A DNA stretch of 6,428 nucleotides from Candidatus Poribacteria bacterium (GCA_028818995.1 JAPPMR010000237.1:1-6428), one strand, 5' to 3'. Shown: positions 1 to 6,292, counted from the first letter of the stretch. A program made the numbers and translations. Notes: a model not told the origin generated them from the letters alone.

Positions 1-63
1 CCTTTAGACCAACGGGTTAACAAACCAAAAATTGAATGCCTTTGATAAAATGTAAATTTTAAC

Positions 64-93
64 TTGACAAACACTATTCGCTTATGTGATAAT
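64..93 (+). promoter_or_regulatory. Sigma-70-type promoter with extended -10
   Basis: A perfect -35 TTGACA lies at 64-69, followed by an 18-base spacer and a -10 GATAAT at 88-93 (5 of 6 consensus bases). A TG at 85-86, one base before the -10, makes it an extended -10. Transcription would start near 100 and run toward the small ORF and the ABC operon, giving a leader of roughly 345 bases before the first start codon. A perfect dyad overlaps the -10, so the promoter is probably controlled. The call rests on consensus match only. Confidence 0.6.
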
Positions 94-105
94 TAGTATC
101 ACATA
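83..105. promoter_or_regulatory. Perfect 9-5-9 operator-like dyad over the -10
   Basis: The left arm TATGTGATA (83-91) and right arm TATCACATA (97-105) are exact reverse complements separated by five bases (92-96). The dyad covers the -10 element and the likely start point, the classic position for a repressor. The inner TGTGA/TCACA parts resemble a CRP/FNR site, but they are nine bases apart rather than six, so a CRP-type fit is poor. A GntR-, MarR- or TetR-type dimeric repressor fits better. No regulator gene is present in the window. Confidence 0.5.
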
Positions 106-316
106 TAGTTTTATGTGTAAGGTGTCACAATTATGTCAGCATTTCAAAATACCAACATTCAGAGGACTATTGAAAACATCTCGGAAATGCCGCAAAAAAA
201 CAGTAATTCCCACAAAATATCAAAAGTTACCAAAAATGAAAAATTTAAAATTAATAATTCTACGAAAAATACCTATAAACCCAGACACAGACTGCGTTAA
301 AGGCGATTTTCAAAAA

Positions 317-352
317 CATACCACGGTATGAAAAATCATACCGTACGGTATA
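317..352. promoter_or_regulatory. Cluster of CATACC/GGTATG operator half-sites
   Basis: Four half-sites alternate in orientation: CATACC (317-322), GGTATG (325-330), CATACC (337-342) and GGTATA (347-352). The last two join into a perfect 14-base palindrome, ATACCGTACGGTAT (338-351). A further TATACC lies at 379-384. Palindromes of this TACCGTACGGTA kind are typical of dimeric repressors such as the TetR family, and several phased copies suggest cooperative binding. The cluster sits immediately upstream of the second promoter candidate and about 100 bases before the first ORF. The regulator itself is not in the window. Confidence 0.5.
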
Positions 353-355
353 CTT

Positions 356-384
356 TTGAGGTAAAAATCCTGTGAAATTATACC
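356..384 (+). promoter_or_regulatory. Weak promoter candidate downstream of the operator cluster
   Basis: TTGAGG (356-361) and TATACC (379-384) are separated by 17 bases, each matching four of six consensus bases. The -10-like hexamer is itself one of the repeated ATACC half-sites, so a regulator bound to the upstream cluster could also cover it. Transcription would start near 391, giving a short leader of about 55 bases before the ORF at 446. It is weaker in sequence than the promoter at 64-93 and could be chance in AT-rich DNA. Confidence 0.25.
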
Positions 385-445
385 ATTTCTGGATGAATTA
401 CCGAAATAGATTTTTTAATAACCGTTCTGGTGAGAGGTGGCACAA

Positions 446-637
446 ATGAATTTCTCAAACTGGCTCGAAAAATGGGAAACGACACCTTTGAAAATCACGC
501 CTCCTTTTCTGCAAATGGAGTGGACTCCAAAGGCTGCAGATAAAAATGCCGCTTGGGCACTCTATATTGAATTGCTTACATGGATTACGACACGACTATT
601 GCCTATTAAACACGACGTAGAATCCACTATAAAATAA
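446..637 (+). CDS. Small hypothetical protein, possibly a truncated remnant
   Basis: This encodes 63 residues starting MNFSNWLEKWETTPLKI. I chose the ATG at 446 over the in-frame GTG at 437 because a good Shine-Dalgarno AGGTGG (435-440) lies five bases before the ATG and overlaps the GTG. The protein has no signal peptide. Residues about 38-51 (AAWALYIELLTWIT) form an amphipathic or hydrophobic helix, and tryptophan is frequent. The pattern NWLEKW...FLxMEWxPxxADKxAAWxLYxELLT gives a weak recollection of the N-terminus of longer (roughly 150-residue) uncharacterised bacterial proteins. If so, this copy is cut off after about 60 residues, and no continuation is visible in any frame before the permease starts 33 bases later. 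It may be a remnant, a real small protein, or a translated leader of the ABC operon. Function unknown. Confidence 0.5.
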   Translation: MNFSNWLEKWETTPLKITPPFLQMEWTPKAADKNAAWALYIELLTWITTRLLPIKHDVESTIK

Positions 638-670
638 GCGTTTGACTACACGCGGAGCATTCCTGCTACT

Positions 671-1885
671 ATGATACTCAAAATCGCATTCCGCAACATC
701 TTCCGACAAAAGCGACGAACAATCCTTACTGCCCTTGCAATGATTGTTGGATTCACACTATCTTCAATGGTCATTGGTTTATCTGATGGTGCGTATTCTA
801 ATGTCATCAAGATGTTCACCGGAAACCGTATCGGACACATTCAGGTGCATCAAGAAGGTTATCACGACAAACCGTCTATCTATAAAACAATTAGTAACTA
901 TGAATCCATTGGTGAAACAATTCAAAGTAATACAGACGTTGAAGCATGGACACCAAGAGTTTATGCAGGTGGACTCGGTTCGGTTGGTGAAAAAAGCACG
1001 GCTGTACGAATTATTGGGGTTGATGTAACACGGGAAATCAAAGCAACGCAATTTAATAAAAAAGTGGTTCAAGGGAATACTTTAACGGAGACTGCATCGC
1101 GTGAGGCGGTCATTGGTCAAAGGCTCGCAAAGACGCTTTCTGCAACACTTGGCAGTAAAATGGTGATTTTTTCCCAAGCCGCCGACGGTTCTATTGCAAA
1201 TGATGAATATACAATTGTTGGCTTTGCAGAAAGTGGCGATAACATAACGGATAGGATAACCTGCTACCTACACATTGAAGATGCACAAGAACTGTTTGTG
1301 CTTGAGGGGCGAATCCACGAAATCGTTGTAATTGTATCAAATATCAATAAGGTTGACAAAATAACGGAAGCGATTAAGGAGAGTCTTAACGATTCAGACC
1401 TTGAAGTCTTACCTTGGCAAGTGGTAGCAAAGTCCTTTTATGATGCGATGCAGTCTGATAAGCAGGGAGATGCTGTTGTCCGTCTAATTATTATGTTCAT
1501 CGTTGCAATTGGTGTTCTCAACACCGTGTTGATGTCTGTATTAGAGCGGACACGTGAATATGGTGTGCTGAAGGCAGTCGGAACGAAACCCATCCAAATT
1601 TTCTGGTTAGTTATCTGTGAAGTGGTTATCATCACTATTGGCAGTATCGCAATTGGTGCGCTACTTGGTAGCTTAATCAATTATCTGTTTTCTATATACG
1701 GACTGACGTATGCCGAAGGGTTGACCATGGGCGGTGTTGAATTTGGAACGATGTATGCTGAAGTCAACGCCCGATCTCTCATGATACCGGGTATTACCGT
1801 GATGCTTTCAGCGACGCTTGTCGGGCTGTTTCCCGCAATAAAAGCCGCACGGATTATGCCTGCAAAAGCGATGCGGACACATTAA
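671..1885 (+). CDS. ABC transporter permease, LolC/LolE-like (FtsX family)
   Basis: This 404-residue inner-membrane permease has the four-helix FtsX/MacB plan. TM1 is at about 17-37, a large periplasmic domain (MacB_PCD-like) spans about 40-268, and TM2-TM4 are at about 269-291, 310-340 and 368-391. After TM2 comes the conserved cytoplasmic coupling segment ERTREYGVLKAVGT (292-305), which contacts the ATPase. The C-terminal GLFPAIKAARIMPAKAMR (385-402) matches the usual end of the family. The N-terminal FRNIFRQKRRT is the typical basic pre-TM1 stretch. E. coli LolC and LolE are about 400-414 residues, so it is full length. The GGAG at 654-657 is 13 bases from the start, a poor distance, but no better start preserves TM1. 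Its partner is the next permease, which it resembles but does not duplicate. Substrate is not determined; lipoproteins or other amphiphiles are the family precedent. Confidence 0.9.
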   Translation: MILKIAFRNIFRQKRRTILTALAMIVGFTLSSMVIGLSDGAYSNVIKMFTGNRIGHIQVHQEGYHDKPSIYKTISNYESIGETIQSNTDVEAWTPRVYAGGLGSVGEKSTAVRIIGVDVTREIKATQFNKKVVQGNTLTETASREAVIGQRLAKTLSATLGSKMVIFSQAADGSIANDEYTIVGFAESGDNITDRITCYLHIEDAQELFVLEGRIHEIVVIVSNINKVDKITEAIKESLNDSDLEVLPWQVVAKSFYDAMQSDKQGDAVVRLIIMFIVAIGVLNTVLMSVLERTREYGVLKAVGTKPIQIFWLVICEVVIITIGSIAIGALLGSLINYLFSIYGLTYAEGLTMGGVEFGTMYAEVNARSLMIPGITVMLSATLVGLFPAIKAARIMPAKAMRTH

Positions 1886-1938
1886 ATGGTTGTCAGGAAG
1901 AAATCTTCTCTTACTGATAACCGAAAACTATTAAAACT

Positions 1939-3168
1939 ATGTTTCTGATTTTAATCAAACTCGCTTGGAGAAACATCTTACGGAATAAACGACGTACAAT
2001 CATTGCGTCAATAGCGATGAGCATTGGTCTGGCTACCCTTATTTTTGGAGATGCTTTCATGATTGGGATGATGGAGAATTTGATTAAAACAGCCACTGAT
2101 TCTTTCATCGGTGATGCACAGATTCATCGGCAAGGATTTCGGGACACGCAAGAGGTTTCAATGACCATTCAGGAAATTGATAAAGTGGGTGCGAATCTGG
2201 CTAAAGAAGCGAACGTCCAATATTTTACACGAAGAACTTACGCTTCAGGTATGATTGCATCGTCGGCAAATAGAAGTGCAATTAACCTCGTCGGCGTTCA
2301 ACCGTCAACAGAAAAATTCCTATCCCAGATTGATGATGCAATTACGGAAGGTGTTTTCTTTGAAAAGACGAATGAGCATGATATAGTTATCGGTAGCAAA
2401 CTTGCCGAAATTCTGGAAATTGAACTCGGAGATAAGGTCGTCGTGACAGTCGTTCAAGCCGGAAGCGGTGATTATTTTGAAGATTGGTTTCGTGTTTCCG
2501 GGATTTATTATTTTGCTGACGCAGCGATGAACAGTGGTATGGCGTTTGTTCGGCTTAAAAAGGCACAACAGATGCTTGCTATTGGTAATAATATCCATGA
2601 AATAGCGATTAAGTTTACTTCAACCGAATATGGTCAAGACAAGAAAGTGCCATTTTGGGAAACTTATTCTCAACATGGGAACGAGGCGCTCAGTTGGACA
2701 GAAATACTACCGCAATTACCTAAAGTGTTTGCAATGTCCGAATACAGCAAATACGTCATGGGAATTGTGCTGTTCGGGGTGGTTATTTTTGGTATTATCA
2801 ACACCCTTTTTATGTCGTTATACGAACGAATGTTTGAATATGGCGTGTTGCGCGCCGTTGGAACGCGTTCTTTCGGCATGGCGCGCATCATCTTATTTGA
2901 GGCAGGTGCATTGGCAATCGTAAGTATAGTAATCGGGGTGATACTCGGTTTTGCATTGACTGCAATATTTGCAAATGTCGGTTTAGATTATACGGGTAAT
3001 GAAATGATGGGTGTAACGGTACAAGAGTTCATCTTTCCTGTCCTAACGATTGAACAGTTCATAATTTATCCTGTAGCGGTCTTTGTTTTCACTATCATTG
3101 CCGGATTGTATCCAGCTTGGCATGTCGCCAAAATGTCTCCAGTAGACGCAATGCGGCGAAGTTTTTAG
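1939..3168 (+). CDS. Second ABC transporter permease, LolC/LolE-like (FtsX family)
   Basis: The 409-residue protein has the same plan as its upstream neighbour. A basic RNILRNKRRT (11-20) precedes TM1 (about 21-43), then a periplasmic domain (about 45-270), TM2 (about 272-294), the coupling segment ERMFEYGVLRAVGT (296-309), TM3 (about 314-346) and TM4 (about 372-396), ending in YPAWHVAKMSPVDAMRR. Two different permeases with one ATPase match the heteromeric LolC/LolE arrangement rather than a MacB homodimer, whose ATPase is fused. The gap from the first permease is 53 bases and there is no clear Shine-Dalgarno sequence, so translation may be coupled or weak. The periplasmic domain differs strongly from the first permease, including an insertion-like stretch (about 228-262, GQDKKVPFWETYSQHGNEA) before TM2. 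This suggests that the two subunits have different roles in substrate or partner binding. Confidence 0.9.
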   Translation: MFLILIKLAWRNILRNKRRTIIASIAMSIGLATLIFGDAFMIGMMENLIKTATDSFIGDAQIHRQGFRDTQEVSMTIQEIDKVGANLAKEANVQYFTRRTYASGMIASSANRSAINLVGVQPSTEKFLSQIDDAITEGVFFEKTNEHDIVIGSKLAEILEIELGDKVVVTVVQAGSGDYFEDWFRVSGIYYFADAAMNSGMAFVRLKKAQQMLAIGNNIHEIAIKFTSTEYGQDKKVPFWETYSQHGNEALSWTEILPQLPKVFAMSEYSKYVMGIVLFGVVIFGIINTLFMSLYERMFEYGVLRAVGTRSFGMARIILFEAGALAIVSIVIGVILGFALTAIFANVGLDYTGNEMMGVTVQEFIFPVLTIEQFIIYPVAVFVFTIIAGLYPAWHVAKMSPVDAMRRSF

Positions 3169-3176
3169 GAATTATC

Positions 3177-3878
3177 ATGGAACAAAATCAAAATATTGAT
3201 GTCATTGTTACTGAAAGTGTGACAAAAGTTTATGATGCTGATGGGATTCCCGTGAATGCCCTCAATGGGATTGATTTAACAATTCAATCGGGTGAATTTA
3301 CGGCAATTGTTGGTCCTTCTGGTTCGGGAAAAACTACCTTTCTCAACATCATTTCTGGATTAGACGCGCCCACAGAAGGAAAAGTATGGCTTTCCGGCAA
3401 AGTGTTATCAGAGATGGGCGGCAATGAACTTTCTGACTTTCGACGAGATAACATCGGTTTCATTTTTCAGGCTTACAACCTGATTCCCGTGCTAACAGTT
3501 GAAGAGAATGTTGAATACATCATGCTATTAGCAGGCGTGCCGAAAGCAGAGCGGCATGACCGGGTTGTAGCAATGCTTGAATCTGTCGGATTAAAGGATG
3601 TTGAAGGCAGACTCCCCACGCAGCTTTCAGGTGGACAGCAACAGCGCGTCGCTATCGCTCGCGCTATGGTCTCTGAACCTACGATTATCCTCGCCGATGA
3701 ACCGACAGCCAACCTCGACTCCAAAACAGGTAGCGATCTGCTTGAGATGATGAGTCGAATTAACACTGAAACAGGCATGACTTTTATCTTCTCAACGCAC
3801 GATCCGATGGTGATGGAAAGTGCAAAACGGTTAATTACACTTCGTGACGGGCAAATAGACACTGATGAGACGAAATAG
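3177..3878 (+). CDS. ABC transporter ATP-binding protein, LolD/MacB type
   Basis: This 233-residue cytoplasmic ATPase powers the two permeases. All motifs are intact: Walker [10 protein letters not shown] (46-54), Q-loop Q98 in [10 protein letters not shown], signature LSGGQQQR (150-157), Walker B IILADEPT (170-177) with catalytic E175, D-loop ANLDS (178-182) and H-loop H208 in STHDP. The length equals that of E. coli LolD (233). The [16 protein letters not shown] segment is typical of the LolD/MacB/FtsE-like group. The frame stays open upstream to 3117, but I use the ATG at 3177 because AGGA (3167-3170) lies six bases before it. The extra 20 residues would also overlap the permease and break the usual start of the family. 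It begins 8 bases after the permease stop, so the genes are co-transcribed. Confidence 0.95.
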   Translation: MEQNQNIDVIVTESVTKVYDADGIPVNALNGIDLTIQSGEFTAIVGPSGSGKTTFLNIISGLDAPTEGKVWLSGKVLSEMGGNELSDFRRDNIGFIFQAYNLIPVLTVEENVEYIMLLAGVPKAERHDRVVAMLESVGLKDVEGRLPTQLSGGQQQRVAIARAMVSEPTIILADEPTANLDSKTGSDLLEMMSRINTETGMTFIFSTHDPMVMESAKRLITLRDGQIDTDETK

Positions 3879-5109
3879 CGGATCGCAACAAATCAGAAAA
3901 ATTGTGATGCTTATTGTTTGTCTTCTGACAGTCCCTTTTGTCAAAATTGCTGGCGCGGAACTGCAATTAGGGGGCTACTACAAAAACTTTTTTACCACCT
4001 TCAACTCCCCTTCCACAAGCGAACCGATGATGGGTGCAGTGGTCAACCGACTCCGACTCAATCTCTCTTATGCCCCTGTGGATTCGCTGTTCTTAACTTT
4101 TGCTTACGATTTTACACCGCGCATTCAAGACCCTTCACTCTTTACTGAATCCCCATTTGCTGTTGGTATTGCCTCATCCCTTTACCGCTTGATAGACTTT
4201 GATTCTCGGATATATCCAGGTGAGGACGACTTGATTGGTAGCGTTGGCATCTATCATAATCTCGATCGTGCTTCGCTGCAGTATAGTACAAAATTCGCCG
4301 ACATCTCTATCGGTCGAGACGCAGTTGCTTGGGGCAGCGCACGCATAATCAATCCAACAGATATTGTCGCGCCTTATACTTATGACCAGTTAGATACTGA
4401 AGACCGAGTTGGCGTAGACGCAGTTCGTATCCGTATTCCGGTTGGTATCCTCGGAGAAATGGATACCGGCTACATCTTTGGTACTGGCTTCAATTTTGAC
4501 AAGAGTGCAATTTTCCTTCGGACACAACTAAATGCCGTTGAAACGGATTTTTCAATCTTACTATTGGAGTTTCAGAAAAACCTGCTTTTAGGTTTGGATA
4601 TTGCGCGTGGAATTGGAGGCGCGGGATTCTGGTTTGAAACTGCTTATGTGTTTGCCGAACCTTTTGATGGACCGAATACTTCAGAAAACTATCTGCGCGC
4701 TTCTGTCGGTTTAGATTATAGCTTCGGCGGTGAAACTTATACATTTGTTGAATACCATTTCAATGGAGTGGGCACGAACAACCCCGAAAATTTCCTCGCC
4801 AATACAATCCAAACTGCATATACTCAGGGTGGCGTTTATCTGCTCGGTGTCCATTATATTGCCCCCGGATTCACCCACCAACTTACACCACTCATCAGTT
4901 TCAGCGGACAGTTACTATTCAACCTATCAGATCCCTCAGCTTGGGTTGCCCCTCATATTGCGTATAACATCGCAGAGGATATTCATCTGTCTGTTGGCAG
5001 TTTTTTCAGCTTCGGAAAACGCCCGGAAAACGGTGAGGCGACCCAATTGCAATCGGAATTTGGGACATATCCTAATCTATTCTTCACTTCCTTTAGCGTC
5101 TATTTTTAA
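3865..5109 (+). CDS. Outer-membrane beta-barrel protein (porin-like)
   Basis: This 414-residue precursor has a Sec signal peptide: basic [11 protein letters not shown], a hydrophobic core (about 13-26) and the likely signal peptidase I site AGA|ELQLG after residue 31. The mature part is rich in alternating hydrophobic/polar strands such as [33 protein letters not shown] and TYTFVEYHF. It ends in FFTSFSVYF with a terminal phenylalanine, the usual signal for barrel assembly by BamA. The segment [20 protein letters not shown] (151-170) resembles motifs in porin-like barrels that I cannot assign to one family. No OmpA, TonB-plug or TolC-type helical domain is visible. The start overlaps the ATPase stop by 14 bases and has little Shine-Dalgarno sequence, which points to translational coupling and a shared function. 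It could be the outer-membrane exit or acceptor of the ABC system, or an unrelated porin carried in the operon. Confidence 0.85.
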   Translation: MRRNSGSQQIRKIVMLIVCLLTVPFVKIAGAELQLGGYYKNFFTTFNSPSTSEPMMGAVVNRLRLNLSYAPVDSLFLTFAYDFTPRIQDPSLFTESPFAVGIASSLYRLIDFDSRIYPGEDDLIGSVGIYHNLDRASLQYSTKFADISIGRDAVAWGSARIINPTDIVAPYTYDQLDTEDRVGVDAVRIRIPVGILGEMDTGYIFGTGFNFDKSAIFLRTQLNAVETDFSILLLEFQKNLLLGLDIARGIGGAGFWFETAYVFAEPFDGPNTSENYLRASVGLDYSFGGETYTFVEYHFNGVGTNNPENFLANTIQTAYTQGGVYLLGVHYIAPGFTHQLTPLISFSGQLLFNLSDPSAWVAPHIAYNIAEDIHLSVGSFFSFGKRPENGEATQLQSEFGTYPNLFFTSFSVYF

Positions 5110-5170
5110 TGTCAATTGGCATCTGACGACCATATATGTTACCATATTTCTGTGCCAAATTCTTGTGGGA

Positions 5171-5191
5171 GGGTTTGCAACCCCGATTTTT
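5171..5191 (+). terminator. Possible weak intrinsic terminator after the ABC operon
   Basis: GGGTT (5171-5175) and AACCC (5179-5183) can form a five-pair stem with a three-base loop, followed by CGATTTTTA, which supplies a five-T run. It lies about 60 bases after the barrel gene stop and before the cation transporter, where a terminator is expected. The stem is short, so efficiency is doubtful. The segment could also be part of a dispersed intergenic repeat related to those at 6142-6195. Confidence 0.35.
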
Positions 5192-5205
5192 ATGAAATCC
5201 TTGGT

Positions 5206-5234
5206 TTGACAAGACATTTACACACCTCAATGCT
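5206..5234 (+). promoter_or_regulatory. Possible promoter for the cation efflux gene
   Basis: A perfect -35 TTGACA lies at 5206-5211. Seventeen bases later the hexamer AATGCT (5229-5234) matches only three of six -10 bases. The start codon follows 30 bases downstream. A weak -10 would suit an activator-dependent metal-responsive gene, but I see no clear MerR- or ArsR-type dyad in the spacer, so this stays tentative. Confidence 0.3.
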
Positions 5235-5263
5235 TGGGCAGACAATAGATAGAGAGAAAATTT

Positions 5264-5983
5264 ATGGATAATTGCTGTCACGAAAAAACTGATGAACTTG
5301 AAGTGCTCCGTGAGCAACAATCCAAAACACTATGGATCGTGCTGGCTATTAACGGCATCATGTTCTGCTTGGAATTAATCGTTGGTTTGTTAGCAGGTTC
5401 AGTGGCATTGCAAGCCGATTCGCTTGATATGTTAAGCGATACTTTGGTTTACGGATTCAGTCTCTATGCAATTGGTAGAAGTAACCGATGGCGTGTGAGT
5501 GCAGCCTTGCTCAAAGGTAGCATTATGGCAATCTTTGGCATCGGTGTCCTGTTCCAGACCGTCCATAAATTCCTTGCAGGCGGTATCCCAGAGTCGCATT
5601 TCATGTTTTTAATGAGCATGCTCGCATTGATCGCAAACGCCAGTTGCCTGCTTCTACTATCCAAGCACAAAGCAGATGATATAAACATGCGCTCAACATG
5701 GGTGTGTTCCCGCAATGATATTATCGCGAACATAAGCGTTTTCGTAGCAGCGGCACTCGTTGCCATCACCCAATCCAAACTGCCAGATGTAGTGGTTGGC
5801 TTACTGATTACAAGTATCTTTCTCAAGTCCGCGATCTCTATTCTAAAGGATTCATATAGAGAACTACGTCAACCAACCGAACAACCCTCCGAATCGTTTT
5901 CTATTCCCAAACTTTTAGCAACGCCAGAACTCTGTGCGACAGGCACTTGTCCAGTGAATGCTTGCCTTTGTGGTGGCTTATAG
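5264..5983 (+). CDS. Cation diffusion facilitator, short Cys-rich form
   Basis: This 239-residue inner-membrane metal/proton antiporter exports a divalent metal (Zn, Cd, Co or similar) from the cytoplasm. Six helices lie at about 23-43, 47-69, 79-101, 113-133, 153-171 and 174-194, matching the CDF transmembrane domain. The family site in TM2 is D55-xxx-D59 (ADSLDMLSD). At TM5 the usual HxxxD is replaced by C148-xxx-D152 in WVCSRNDIIAN. The C-terminal cytoplasmic domain of YiiP-type members (about 90 residues) is absent. In its place is a short tail with C224, C229, C234 and C236 (CATGTCPVNACLCGGL), and the N-terminus carries Cys4, Cys5 and His6. From memory, a subfamily with WLCSRNDIIAN-like TM5 sequences is widespread, so the change is probably normal for the group. 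AGAGAG (5251-5256) serves as ribosome binding site. It is probably a separate unit from the ABC operon. Confidence 0.9.
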   Translation: MDNCCHEKTDELEVLREQQSKTLWIVLAINGIMFCLELIVGLLAGSVALQADSLDMLSDTLVYGFSLYAIGRSNRWRVSAALLKGSIMAIFGIGVLFQTVHKFLAGGIPESHFMFLMSMLALIANASCLLLLSKHKADDINMRSTWVCSRNDIIANISVFVAAALVAITQSKLPDVVVGLLITSIFLKSAISILKDSYRELRQPTEQPSESFSIPKLLATPELCATGTCPVNACLCGGL

Positions 5984-6052
5984 TAAAAATTTAAAATATA
6001 TCCTGACCTTGTAAAATACAGATATTATGCGCGAATTCTGCGTTGATTGGTG

Positions 6053-6068
6053 TTTTGTAAGCGCGCCT
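6053..6068 (+). repeat. Partial copy of intergenic repeat
   Basis: TTTTGTAAGCGCGCCT matches the right half of the two tandem copies at 6142-6195 (consensus TTTkGTwAGCrCGCCT). The left half, with the AAATCGCG core, is not conserved here. It is probably a degenerate or partial member of the same repeat family. Confidence 0.5.
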
Positions 6069-6100
6069 GACAACATTGTATCGCTGAATTGTAAGTTCTT

Positions 6101-6139
6101 AATAAAAAAGGCAGTAGCAATCCGAAAACCGCTACCGCC
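6101..6139 (-). terminator. Intrinsic terminator on the minus strand
   Basis: Read on the minus strand, GGCGGTAGC (6139-6131) and GCTACTGCC (6118-6110) form a nine-pair stem with one G-U pair and a 12-base loop. The run TTTTTTATT (6109-6101) follows at once. This is the textbook layout of a rho-independent terminator. On the plus strand the hairpin is followed by ATAAATCG with no T-run, and the G-U becomes an A-C mismatch, so direction is clear. It would stop transcripts entering from the right of the window and protect the cation transporter from antisense reading. Confidence 0.65.
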
Positions 6140-6141
6140 AT

Positions 6142-6195
6142 AAATCGCGATTTGGTTAGCGCGCCTACCCAAATCGCGATTTTGTAAGCACGCCT
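6142..6195 (+). repeat. Two tandem 25-base repeats with palindromic cores
   Basis: Copy one (6142-6166) and copy two (6171-6195) start 29 bases apart and agree at 22 of 25 positions. Each begins with the core AAATCGCGATTT, a perfect 12-base palindrome, and ends in AGCGCGCCT or AGCACGCCT. The four-base spacer is ACCC. A partial third copy lies at 6053-6068. The arrangement looks like a dispersed intergenic repeat rather than a CRISPR, because the spacer is far too short. The function is unknown. Confidence 0.7.
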
Positions 6196-6228
6196 TAGGG
6201 GAGAGGGACAGGCGCACTTACACTTTTA

Positions 6229-6247
6229 AGGCACAAGGTGCGTGCCT
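6229..6247. repeat. Small inverted repeat AGGCAC/GTGCCT
   Basis: AGGCAC (6229-6234) pairs with GTGCCT (6242-6247) across a seven-base loop. It follows the tandem repeats closely and shares their GCGC/GTGC-rich character. No T-run follows on either strand, so it is not a clear terminator. Confidence 0.3.
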
Positions 6248-6278
6248 ATGTCTTAAAGTTCTATATCTAACTAAATAC

Positions 6279-6292
6279 TCCCAACATTGGGA
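6279..6292. repeat. Small dyad TCCCAA-CA-TTGGGA
   Basis: Six-base arms TCCCAA (6279-6284) and TTGGGA (6287-6292) are perfect reverse complements with a two-base centre. It may be a protein-binding site or chance. No gene nearby tells which. Confidence 0.25.

Larger units (their letters stand above)
1..445. other. Non-coding leader region with regulatory signals
   Basis: I see no convincing gene here. An open frame at 86-331 (81 codons from a GTG) begins inside the predicted promoter and its dyad, has no Shine-Dalgarno sequence, and reads as a lysine-rich low-complexity product from AT-rich DNA, so I do not call it. The region instead holds a strong promoter with an overlapping dyad (64-105), a cluster of inverted half-sites (317-352) and a weaker second promoter candidate (356-384), each listed separately. 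The first 60 bases are AT-rich. A minus-strand frame is open across them, but it is too short to judge as the end of a neighbouring gene. Confidence 0.6.

Noticed and set aside
83..105. CRP/FNR binding site
   Set aside because: The TGTGA and TCACA halves are nine bases apart instead of six, so the geometry does not fit CRP.
86..331. 81-codon plus-strand ORF
   Set aside because: It begins with a GTG inside the predicted promoter and dyad, has no ribosome binding site, and translates AT-rich DNA into a lysine-rich product with no recognisable domain. It also runs into the operator cluster.
1886..1948. 20-residue ORF between the two permeases, its stop overlapping the second permease start
   Set aside because: It could couple translation, but it has no ribosome binding site and its sequence is unremarkable. 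Short ORFs of this length are expected by chance.
3117..3176. N-terminal extension of the ATPase from an earlier ATG
   Set aside because: It lies inside the permease C-terminus in another frame. The ATG at 3177 has a well-placed AGGA and gives the usual family length.
4730..5209. 159-codon plus-strand ORF overlapping the end of the barrel gene
   Set aside because: Most of it lies out of frame inside the barrel gene, whose own frame has a signal peptide, strand pattern and terminal phenylalanine.
6142..6195. CRISPR array
   Set aside because: There are only two full repeat copies, the spacer is four bases long, and no cas gene is present.
5978..6217. 79-codon minus-strand ORF
   Set aside because: It reads straight through the repeats and the terminator hairpin, and its start would lie without a ribosome binding site in repeat-adjacent DNA. 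This is best explained as translated repeat sequence.
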